The translations under genes were made by a program, and so were the position numbers. Under the pieces are notes generated by a model, which saw nothing but the letters and a program-made list of their open reading frames with translations, was not told where the DNA came from and ran no database searches. A DNA stretch of 64,000 nt from Branchinecta lynchi (taxonomy: Eukaryota > Arthropoda > Branchiopoda > Anostraca > Branchinectidae): the NCBI GenBank assembly GCA_023053575.1, contig JAKZAP010000014.1, positions 18,874,938 to 18,938,937 on the forward strand, given 5' to 3'. Shown here in pieces: positions 55,281 through 64,000 of this stretch. The stretch's first letter is position 1. The number at the start of each line of letters is the position of its first letter.

Positions 55281-55352
55281 AGACGAAAGGAACGATGCGG
55301 TAAATTCTGGCGACAGCCTTCCTCCCCTTTTTAGTATGCCTTTCCTCGTTTT
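55281..55352 (+). mobile_element. palindromic element M, fragment
   Basis: AAATTCTGGCGACAGCCTTC and TTTCCTCGTTTTAGTA match the right arm interior of element M. It is joined directly to the poly-A of the preceding tail. Confidence 0.75.
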
Positions 55353-55480
55353 AGTAGATAATACCTAGATAAATCGATCCTCATAATATGGTAGCGTAAC
55401 ACCATGCAGAATTGCGAGAGGTGGTACGGTAGCGACGATAACGATGCAATTATTGTAAGGATAGCCACACGTTATCTACA

Positions 55481-56654
55481 CACTGTCAGAAGTTTCATAA
55501 CAAACAACAGAAGGATGCACGGTTTCAACAGACAATAGTTGCGTATTTATAGATACCATGGTATATGATACCACGGTCTAAAGTCGTTTTTGCAGTTATC
55601 GTGGTATCTGATACCAAGGTCAAAAGGCGTTTTTGCTGTTATCCTGGTATCTGGCCAGTTTTCGTGGTATCAGATATTCAGATACCACGGTCCGACCGTG
55701 GTAACTTGGTCGTGGTATCTGAAAAGTCCTCTCACTTTCATCAAATTTTGTCAGATTGATGAGAAAGAAGTTTAGCACTTAGTGATGTAACTGGATATCT
55801 GTTATTCTTTTGGGATGACTTCAAAAAGCGAAATTGTGGCAATAGCCGTTTTTGCAGAGCACCGTGTATCAGATACCACGATAACTGCAAAACGACTCAT
55901 TGCGGATCCAGGTACCGTGGTAACAGATACCGTGGTATCTGATACCACTGTCTAAATTCGTTTTTGCAGTTATCGTGGTATCTGATACCATGTTCAAAAG
56001 GCGTTTTTGCAGTTATCGTGGTATCTGGGAAGTTATCGTGGTAACAGATATCCAGATACCACGGTCCGACCGTGGTAACTGGTCGTGGTATCTGAAAAAG
56101 TCATCTCACTTTCATCAATTCTTGTTAAATTGGTGTGGAAGAAGTTTGGCACATAGCGATGTGACTGAATATCTGTTTTTCTTTCGAGATGACTTCGAAA
56201 AGCACAGTTTTGGCAATTGTCATTTTTGCAAGAGCAACCGTATATCAGATACCACGGTAACTGCAAAAACGACTAATTGTATATCCAGTTACCGTGGTAA
56301 CAGATAGCATAGTATCTGCAAAAACGCAACTAATGCGTTACAGACAACACTTTGGATGTTGTCTGTTTTTTTTTTTAAATGTTATGCATAACAAGCGTTG
56401 CCATCAGGAAGAGCCGAAAAATCGCTAAAAGCATCTGCCGAGTTTTCAGACAGCATGACGACAAACAAAAAAGGCAGTACCGTAGATGCTTTTTTTTTAC
56501 TGTTCTCTGGCTCTTCCTGGCAATGTTTATAATGCACAACATTCCATGTATAACATTTCCAACAGAACAGATAACATCCCGTGTGTTGTATGTTAGGCAC
56601 TGTCTGTAGAAACCGCGCATCCTTCTGTTGTCTGTTATGAAACTTCTGACAGTG
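55481..56654. mobile_element. short TIR element T, copy 2, interrupted
   Basis: CACTGTCAGAAGTTTCATAA at 55,481 and its inverted copy ending at 56,654; the flanks are CA on both sides. It shares ACAGAAGGATG, GGTTTCAACAGA and GGATGTTGTCTGT with copy 1. It contains element K copy 2 (55,546-56,330). A stretch of about 200 bp near 56,390-56,600 is absent from copy 1 and contains short frames with no recognised motif. Confidence 0.8.
55546..56330. mobile_element. palindrome-rich element K, copy 2 (two modules)
   Basis: Inverted ends AGTTGCGTATTTATAGATAC and GTATCTGCAAAAACGCAACT, with AAT on both sides as a possible 3-bp duplication. Inside, GTGGTATCTGATACCA and its variants recur more than ten times, and the 300-bp module of copy 1 is present twice in tandem (about 55,560-55,880 and 55,935-56,270). 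Nested inside element T copy 2, hence younger. Confidence 0.78.
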
Positions 56655-56891
56655 CAGTCGGTATACATTTCTGAATTGAAGCAATTCATCTCCATCAAAT
56701 ATATTTAGGTTATGTAGCTATGTGGAAGCCTACTGCTTACCTTATACCGAGGGGGGATATTCTTGCAAGCTCCAACTCTTAGCAGGAAGTAGAGTTCCTG
56801 TCCTACGAGTTCCGAAGGATTTTCCAAGTATCCCTCATCATTTGATATTCTCTCTTTCCCGGAGTTGTCGCAAGGGACAATTTCTACCTAG
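56655..56891. other. spacer, nothing recognised
   Basis: No gene or repeat was recognised apart from a GGTACGAG-like run shared loosely with other family E flanks. Confidence 0.4.
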
Positions 56892-57197
56892 AACAAGAGC
56901 TACGAGCTCATATGGCACTTGTACGAGTAGGCTGTACAAGAAAGTAGATGAAAACGTCACAAAATACACCCGCCATCCAAAAAGGCGGTTCGGAAATAGA
57001 AATAGGATATTTAGTTTCACTCATTTCTGAGCAGTTCCGGCATCGTCTCGATTGCAAATGCACATGACTGTTCAAACTTTCATCCCAATAAATCCATTTG
57101 TTTGATCCCTAGACGTGCTACACGATTTCCGGTACTCACTCTATTTCCACCTACCGTGGCCGAATCTGGTTCGGAATAAAAAAAATATTCTCTAAAA

Positions 57198-57251
57198 CAC
57201 AAACCTTGTGGGAAAACAAACCTTGTGGGGAAACAAACCTTGTGGGGAAAC
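57198..57251 (+). repeat. three-monomer island of the 17-bp satellite
   Basis: CAAACCTTGTGGGAAAA (57,200-57,216) and two copies of CAAACCTTGTGGGGAAA (57,217-57,233, 57,234-57,250). All are exact matches to frequent monomers of the array 37 kb away. The homologous place in family E copy 3 (near 60,575) lacks them. CTAAA flanks both sides (57,192-57,196 and 57,252-57,256), so a short target duplication is possible. Confidence 0.95.
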
Positions 57252-58120
57252 CTAAAGCATCTTCGTTTATACTATCTACCAAGTTTCACTCGAATCTGAG
57301 CATTTTTGGAAAGTTCCGGTACCCCCCCCCCCCTTCCCACCAACGTTGTCGGAGCCGGTTCGGGCCCAATCTCTTCATTCCCTCATCAAGTTTGACTGAA
57401 ATTGGAGCATAGCCTATCTGCAAGTTTCCAGTACCCCCCCCCCCCTACCTTGGCCGAATCCGGCCCAGACGCCAAATAACAAATCTAGGCCGCATAAACT
57501 CGGCACTGTCGAATTGCATCTCATTCGGTCCATCCGTTTGGTTTTTGTGCATGTCAAAAGTCCCCCCACCCCCAATTCCCCTAATCGTGGTCGCATATGG
57601 TTCGAACGCATGTTTTACATGTCGAGGCCATCGATTCGTATCACCCATGAAGTTTCACTCGAATCAGACCACTCGTTTGCAATTTATAGAAGTCCATATT
57701 TCTCTTCTCTTGCTCCCCCAAAAATGCTCGGATCTAGGAACGGAAGTTTCCGAGGGTACGTTGTGTCAGGTTTTTAAGTCAAGATAATTCGGGTCGCTAA
57801 TATGCCTGCAAAGTTTCGTTGTCGTTTTACATCTGGAACTATTCTAACTCACGACTACCGGAATTCCATGAAACCCCCTCCAACTCCCCCCACAGAGCCC
57901 CGAAACCATCTGGCTCCGTCAATTTCATCTAGGCCTAATGCTTGTTCCATCCATTAAGTTTCGTCCCAATCCCTCTACTTTTAGAGTTTCTTGAGTTTTC
58001 CACCCCCCCCCCCCCCCATCCCCACAGGTATCGGACCCGACTCGGACGTGACACTGAACGTCCGAGGCGATAGCTCACCAGACAAGTTTCATTCAAATCC
58101 GATCACCCGTTCAAAAGTTA

Positions 58121-58980
58121 TGCACGCCACTAGATTCCGGACTCCCCATCCACCCACTCCCCCCACGATGGTCGGGTCGGGGAAACGGCTGTTCTCAAGT
58201 CAATCTGTTCGGATCCCTGACATACCTGCCAAGTTTCATCGCCCTAGGACATCAGGAAGTATGCCGAACTCGCAGGATCGCTAGAAATCCGGACCCCCAC
58301 CCCAACTCCCCCACAGTGCCCTGATCCGGTCCGGTTATGTCAATGACGTGTCGAGGACCTGTGCTTGTTTTTCCCACCAAGTTTCATCCCGATCCCTCCA
58401 CTTTAACCGTTTCTCAAAATTTCCGGTAACCTCCTCCAACTCCCCCCAGTGTCATCGGATCCGGCCCGGATTTAAAGTGAGGTGTCTGAGACACAAGGTC
58501 ATCCTAAATATCAATTTTCATCAAGATCCGATCACCCGTTCAAAAGTTATGCACGCCACTAGATTCCGGACTCCCCATCCACCCACTCCCCCCACGATGG
58601 TCGGGTCGGGGAAACGGCTGTTCTCAAGTCAATCTGTTCGGATCCTTGACATACCTGCCAAGTTTCATCGCCCTAGGACACCAGGAAGTATGCCGAACTC
58701 GCGGGATCGCTAGAAATCCGGACCCCCATCCCAACTCCCCCACAGTGCCCTGATCCGGTCCGGTTATGTCAATGACGTGTCTAGGACCTGTGCTTGTTTT
58801 TCCCACCAAGTTTCATCCCGATCCCTCCACTTTAAGCGTTTCTCAAAATTTCCGGTTCCCCACCCCAACTCCCCCACAGTGCCCTGATCCGGTCCGGTTA
58901 TGTCAATGACGTTTCTAGGACCTGTGCTTGTTTTTCCCACCAAGTTTCATCCCGATTCCTCCACTTTAAGCGTTTCTCAA
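58121..58980 (+). repeat. 429-bp tandem duplication inside family E copy 2
   Basis: TGCACGCCACTAGATTCCGG at 58,121 recurs at 58,550, with the following roughly 400 bp nearly identical (CACGATGGTCGGGTCGGGG, GTCAATCTGTTCGGATCC). Mirrors the 438-bp duplication of copy 1. Confidence 0.85.
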
Positions 58981-59125
58981 AATTTCCGGTTCCCCACCCC
59001 AACTCCCCCACAGTGCCCTGATCCGGTCCGGTTATGTCAATGACGTGTCTAGGACCTGTGCTTGTTTTTCCCACCAAGTTTCATCCCGATCCCTCCACTT
59101 TAAGCGTTTCTCAAAATTTCCGGTT
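58720..59125 (+). repeat. 134-bp tandem triplication
   Basis: CCCCAACTCCCCCACAGTGC, GGTTATGTCAATGACGT, CCACCAAGTTTCATCCCGAT, TTTAAGCGTTTCTCAAAATT occur three times at 134-135-bp spacing (TTCCGGTTCCC at 58,850 and 58,984). This is the elementary module of family E amplified locally. Confidence 0.88.
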
Positions 59126-59976
59126 CCCTGCTCCAACTCCCCCCAGTGTCATCGGATCCAGCCCGGATTTAAAGTGAGGTGTCTGAGACACGAGGTCATC
59201 CTAAATATCAATTTTCGTCAAGATCCGATCACCCGTTCGCAAGCTAAAAATACCTCAAATTTGGCTTCACCCTCCCTCCACTCCCCCCCCCCAGATGGTC
59301 GAATCGGAGAATTGATGATTTCCTATTTAAGCTGGTCGGGTCCCAGACATGCCTGTCAATTTCCATCGTCCCAGCACATCAGGAAGCACGGAACTCGCGG
59401 GATCACTACAAATTCGGACTTCTCCCCCCCCCCCCCCAACTCACCCAAAGTGAGCGGATCCGTTCCGGTTATATCAGTCACGTATCTAGGACTTTTGCGT
59501 GTACTTTCCACCAAGTTTCATTCGGATCCCTCCACTCTAAGTGTTTTCCAAGATTTCCGGTTTCCCCCTCTAACTCCCCCCAGTGTCACCGGATCCGGTC
59601 TGGATTTAAAATGGAGGGTCTGAGACACGAAGTCCTTCCATGTATTAAGTTTCATTAAGATCCGATCACCCGTTCGTAAGCTAAAAATATCTCATTTTTC
59701 CTATTTTTTCCGGATTCCCCCTCCCTCCACTCCCCTCCAGATGGTCGGATCGAGGAAGCGACAATTTCTAATTTAATCTGGTCCAGTTCCTGATATGCTT
59801 GCCAAGTTTCATCGTCCTAGCTTATCTGGAAGTGCCCAAACTAGCAAAACCGGGACCGACAGACCGACAGACCGACAGACCGACAGACCGACTGACGGAC
59901 AGAAATAACAATCGCTATATGGCACTTGAGTAAGCTCAAGTGCCATAAAAAAACGGAAACTCTCAAGCAAAAAATA

Positions 59977-60280
59977 AACAAGAGCTGTGGGCTCATATGG
60001 CACTTGTAAGCTTAGTACTCCAGCTAAGGGCCGGAGGATTTAAACTTGTATGAATCCGACTAACTTGGGAAGCTGTCAATTCCTGGATTTCACCATCCGG
60101 GGGAAGGATTTGAGGAAGGGGGAACCCCGAGTCTTATATATTTCTAAACCCGAATAATTTCTTACGGTACATTCTAACCCCTTCTGACAAAACCGCGCTG
60201 ATTTTCTAACCTGCCGTGTTTTGCTACCTTGGATGTGCATCACGCTGTCGACGGTTGTCTGCCAGAAGTTCTTCCATCAG
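59977..60280 (+). mobile_element. family E 5' end fragment and unassigned spacer
   Basis: AACAAGAGCTGTGGGCTCAT then ATGGCACTTGTAAGC is the family 5' signature, only 30 bp after copy 2 ends. The next 270 bp contain no recognisable module, so this copy appears truncated. Confidence 0.6.
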
Positions 60281-62350
60281 AACAAGAGCTACGAGCTCAT
60301 ATGACACTTGTTACGAGTAGGTGGCGCAAGAAAGTATATGAGAACATCATAAAATACACCCGCCATCAAAAAAAGGCGGTTCGGAAATAGAAATAGGATA
60401 TTTAGTTTCACTGAATTTCAAGCAGCGGCATCGTCTCGGATTATCTGTAGGAAATGCTCATGACCGTTCCAACCTCCAAGTTTCAGCCCCCGTTTGATCC
60501 CTAGACGTGCTACACGATTTCCGGTACTCCCTCTATCTCCCCCTACCGTGCGAATCTCGTTCGGACTAAATAATGGACCATCTAAAGCATCTTCTTTTCT
60601 ACCATCTATCAAGTTTCACTCGAATCTGCGCAATTTTGTTCCGATATCCCCCCCCCCCCCACCGTTGTCGGATCCGGTTCGGACCCTAAAATACGTCGTC
60701 TAGGGTATGTGCTCTCTCTTCATTCCAAGTTTCATTCAAACTGATGCAGTCGTTTGACCCCTATGTGAGCCTTAAAGTATCCGGCAATCTCCCTCCAACT
60801 CCCCCCACTATTTCCGAAGAGGACTTGGAAACATAAACGTCGTATCTCTTAACCCCCTCTTCCCATATTCATCAAATTTTACTTAAATCGAAGCATAGCC
60901 TATCTGCAAATTTCCACCACCCCCCCCCCCCCTTCCTTGGCCGAATCCGGCCCGGATGCCAAATAACAAATCTAGGCCGCATAAACTCGGCACTGTCGAA
61001 ATTGCATCTCATTCGGGCCAGAAACCATGTACCTGCAAAGTTTCGTCAGTACATCTGGAACTATTCTAACTAACGACTACCGGAATTCCAGGAAAGCCTA
61101 TCCAACCTCCCCCCCCCCACAGAGCCCCGAAACCATCTGGCTCCGTCAATTTCGTGTCTACTCTTAATACTTGTTCTCTCCATTAAGTTCCGCCCAATCC
61201 CTCTGCTTTAAGCGTTTCTTCAGTTTTCCGGTCCCCCCGGTCCACCCGTTCAAAAGTTATGCATGCAACTAGATTCCGGACTCCCCATCCATCCACTACC
61301 CCATGCAGGATCGTCGGATCGGGGAAACGACTATTCTCAAGTCACTTTATTCGGATCCCCGACATACCTGCTAAGTTTCATCGTCCTAGCACATCAGGGA
61401 GTATACCGAACTCGCGGGATCGCTAGAAGTCCGGATCCCCCCTCCCAACACCCCGACAGTGCCCGAATCCGGCCCGGTTATGTCAACGACGTATCTAGGA
61501 CTTGTGCTTGTTCTTCCCACCAAGTTTCATCCCGATCCCTCCACTCTAAGCGTTTCTCAATATTTCCGGTTCCCTCCTCCTACTCCCCCAGTGTCATCGG
61601 ATCCGGTCCGGATTTATAGTCGGACGTGCGAGACACAAGGTCATCCTAAATATCAACTTTCATCAAGATCCGATCACCCGTTCGCAAGTAATAAATACCC
61701 CAATTTTTGGCTTCCCCCTCCCTCCACTCCCCCCAGATGGTCGGATCTGGGAAGTGAATATTTCCTATTTAATCTGGTCGAGTCCCTGACATGTCTGCCA
61801 ATATTCATCGTTCTAGCATATCAGGAAGCACCGAACTCGCGGGGTCACTAGCAATTCGGACCCCCCCCCCCCAACTCCCCCAAAGTGAGCGGATCCGTTC
61901 TGGTTATGTCAGTCACGTATCTAGGACTTGTTCTTGTTCTTTCCACCAAGTTTCATCCGGATCTCTCCACTCTAGGCGTTTTCCAACATTTCCGGTTTCC
62001 CCTTCAAACTCCCCCAAATGTCACCGGATCCGGTCTGGATTCAAAATGGAACATTTGGGACACAAGGCCCTTCCATATATCAAGTTTCATTACAATCCAA
62101 TCACCCGTTCGAATGCTAAAAATATCTCATTTTTTCTAATTTTTCCGGATTCCCCCTCCCTCCACTCCCCTCCAGATGGTCGGATTGGGAAAGCGACTAT
62201 TTTTAATTTAATCTGGTCCAGTCCCTAATACACCTGCCAAGTTTCATCGGCCTAGCTTATCTGGAAGTGCCCGAACCGGGACCGACAGACCGACTTACGG
62301 ACAGAAATTAGAATCGCTATATGGCATTTGGCCGAAGGGCAAGTGCCATA
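60281..62350 (+). mobile_element. modular repeat family E, copy 3
   Basis: Starts AACAAGAGCTACGAGCTCAT. It shares with copy 2 the CACCCGCCATC..AAAAGGCGGTTCGGA segment and the GTGCTACACGATTTCCGGTA segment. It ends ACCGACAGACCGACTTACGG, CGCTATATGGCATTTGGCC, GAAG, GGGCAAGTGCCATAAAA. It occupies the uninterrupted site used to define the satellite island in copy 2. Confidence 0.78.
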
Positions 62351-62560
62351 AAAACCGGTTATGTAAGTTGTTTCCCTGTTTTCGCTACAATTAAACGGGT
62401 CTCGGAAAAGCTTAAAACACCCAAAACTGTGGGTTATTTGCTGAAAGCACACCCTCGTTTTAAGGTATTCAAATATTTTAAAATACTGCAAGTTGAAGAG
62501 TAAATAGTGCGATAGGTCCTTTAGGGGGCTAGGGATTGATTTGTAAGCAAATGGCTTCTG
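62351..62560. other. spacer, nothing recognised
   Basis: Unique-looking sequence between family E copies, with no gene motif. Confidence 0.4.
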
Positions 62561-63140
62561 TTGCTCCTTCCCAAAAAGTCCCATCCAGATCCTCGACTCA
62601 AATTATGTAACAATAACAAAAATAAACCCATTACAACCCCCCTCCCCCCACACAGTTTCCGTGTCCAGTCCGGCGCTGAAATGGAACAACTTTACTGTGA
62701 TATGTGCTCTGGTTGGTTATTGGTTATCAAGTTTCATCCAGATCGGATGACCTGGTCGAAAGTTATGCAGGTCAAAAGATTCTGGAGCTCCCCCTCCAAC
62801 CTCCGTCCCCAGTATGGCCGCATCAAGGAAGCTACAATTTGAAAGTCAATTGGTGAGGTACATACTGCGCCTGGCAGGTTTCATCGTCCCAGCCCATCTG
62901 CATGTAGGTTACTCAAACTCGCGTGTCACAAGAATCCAACCCCTCCCCCCCCCTCCAACTCCCCTCAAGTGGCCGGATCTGGTCTGGACATATAACGGTA
63001 CATCTGACACGCGTTCTCTTACCAATTTATCAAGTTCCATTCATCACGCGTTCGAAAAATGTGCATGCCTCTAGAGTGACGATTCACCCAACTTTCACTC
63101 CCCCCAGGATGGTCGGATCCGGGAACTGAAATATGAACAC
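62561..63140 (+). mobile_element. modular repeat family E, diverged partial copy
   Basis: ATCAAGTTTCATCCAGATCG, GGTCGAAAGTTATGCAGG, CAGGTTTCATCGTCCCAGC and GGATGGTCGGATCCGGGAA are family E modules, but neither the 5' nor the 3' signature is present. Confidence 0.6.
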
Positions 63141-63535
63141 TGGATTCGGGTACTGACTTTAAACTGACAAACGCTAGGGCTGATGTAAAATTCGCAAATT
63201 ATCTCACAGCATGTGTTTTGCATGGTGAATCTTGAATAAAATGCGGAGATTCCTTCATTTTGCGACAAATCTAAATAAGATTTCGCCTGCCATAACCGGT
63301 TCGCCCTGAATCAGATAGAGAGTATGATCTATCTGTCTCCAGTCCCACCTTTCTCCGCTGTTTCGTTCGTAACTACAAATTGTTTAGCGCTTTTTTGGCC
63401 TTGCCCAGTTTTCCCGTCACCCAACGAAAAGTTTGCTTCAAAAAGTTTGAAGATGCAGTCGACGTCCCCTGACAACTCTTTCACACATAAGGATTTGATA
63501 AAACCGAGTTCAGATATTCCATCTATCCGTCAAAA
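63141..63535. other. spacer, nothing recognised
   Basis: A 74-codon frame (63,324-63,548) has no recognisable motif and runs into the family F 5' signature. Confidence 0.4.
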
Positions 63536-64000
63536 TATACCTCTATAGGCCATATCTATTTTGACGATACTGACCGAAACTTCCAAATTTGCGGTTTCGC
63601 CCGAATTCCGAGCGAACTACTAGTCCAGCAAAAAAAGAAAATTCAGAAACGAATCCAGCGTATCTCCTTATCCCTATAAGAACATCTAATCAACATTAAA
63701 TAGAACTTTGACTTAAAAAAATGCGGGTACAACCGTGTTCCGGACTAATTATATGTCCGGGTAAATAATGATTGTCATATAAAGACTCAGCGTATCTTCT
63801 TACCCCTAAATCTAACATCTAATCAACTTCAGATAAAACTTTTGCTTTTGACATATTTTCCGGTTTTGGCCGGATTCCAGGCGAACTAGTTGTCCGGCGA
63901 GAAAATGGTTTCAACCATCTTGCTCAGCATGTCTTCTTACCTCTAAATCAAACATTTAATCAACTCCAAATGAAACTTCTACTTCTAACCAGTTTCCGGT
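63536..64000 (+). mobile_element. modular repeat family F, copy 5, truncated by window end
   Basis: Starts TATACCTCTATAGGCCATAT then CTATTTTGACGATACTGACC as at 32,735. Three units of 135-140 bp follow. TCCGGCGAGAAAATGG near 63,892 is the uninterrupted version of the site where the 4.4-kb foldback element inserted at 26,845. Confidence 0.8.

Larger units (their letters stand above)
56892..59947 (+). mobile_element. modular repeat family E, copy 2 (longest)
   Basis: Starts AACAAGAGCTACGAGCTCAT then ATGGCACTTGTACGAGTAGG. It ends in a GACAGACCGACAGACCGACA run, CGCTATATGGCACTTGAG, TAAG and CTCAAGTGCCATAAAA, a 13-bp hairpin. About twenty modules around AAGTTTCA(T/C) with alternating C-rich tracts of 7-16 C lie between. 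Peptide-like periodicity (KFH..P.TRSKVM) in translation is a by-product of module periodicity. A three-monomer satellite island interrupts the second module (57,198-57,251). Confidence 0.78.

Noticed and set aside
57991..59623. Open frames with recurring KFH..P.TRSKVM-like peptides
   Set aside because: Translation of family E modules. The same peptide appears in different frames of different modules with no start or domain.
61861..61872. Poly-C tracts in family E (also 57,331, 57,441, 58,005, 59,428, 60,649 and 60,930) as individual features
   Set aside because: They are the variable C-rich part of each module, not separate elements.

Overview
The window is nuclear DNA of a multicellular eukaryote, most likely a marine or other aquatic invertebrate animal. 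The evidence is the absence of compact coding or operons, a long satellite array, non-LTR retrotransposon and hAT relics, a tRNA-derived SINE, and many palindromic non-autonomous DNA transposons. The species cannot be named from the sequence. I see no intact host gene, rRNA, functional tRNA or CRISPR array. Every recognisable coding stretch is a decayed transposon fragment.

Region 1 (1-20,141) is a single tandem array of a 17-bp monomer, about 1,185 copies. The first 4.84 kb runs in one orientation and the remaining 15.3 kb in the other, meeting head to head at a short hairpin near 4,829-4,860. Inside the array monomer variants form higher-order blocks: a 289-bp (17 x 17) triplication, a 1,595-bp tandem duplication, and a block of about 5.5-6.9 kb present twice with a third partial copy. 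Parts of the left arm are inverted copies of the same block. The array runs into a 100-N scaffold gap (20,157-20,256), so its true end is unknown.

Region 2 (20,257-64,000) is a dense graveyard of nested repeats. Two modular families dominate. Family E (24.3-26.4, 40.7-42.3, 56.9-59.9, 60.3-62.3 kb) is built from modules of about 130-140 bp around AAGTTTCAT and ends in a TATGGCACTTG hairpin. Family F (26.4-26.8 + 31.3-31.6, 31.6-32.2, 32.7-34.6, 35.9-36.6, 63.5-64.0 kb) is built from units of about 138 bp around CCGGTTTTGGCCGGATTCCG. A 4,410-bp foldback element (26,845-31,254, 5-bp target duplication) sits inside a family F copy. A non-LTR retrotransposon relic with AAFDSV and YADD reverse transcriptase motifs (36.6-40.0 kb) is pierced by three short transposons. 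One of them is a palindromic element with a perfect 9-bp target duplication (39,314-39,850). A 3,082-bp hAT-like element with a perfect 8-bp duplication (49,912-52,993) splits another copy of that palindromic family.

Satellite-related sequence occurs at two places outside the array. A three-monomer island lies inside a family E copy (57,198-57,251). Related 17-mers form the core of a foldback element (52,246-52,518) nested in the 3.1-kb hAT-like element. These suggest mobile elements may have seeded or spread the satellite, and they are the most interesting lead in the window. Alignments were done by eye; coordinates of diverged repeats are approximate, while those with stated target duplications are exact to within a base or two.
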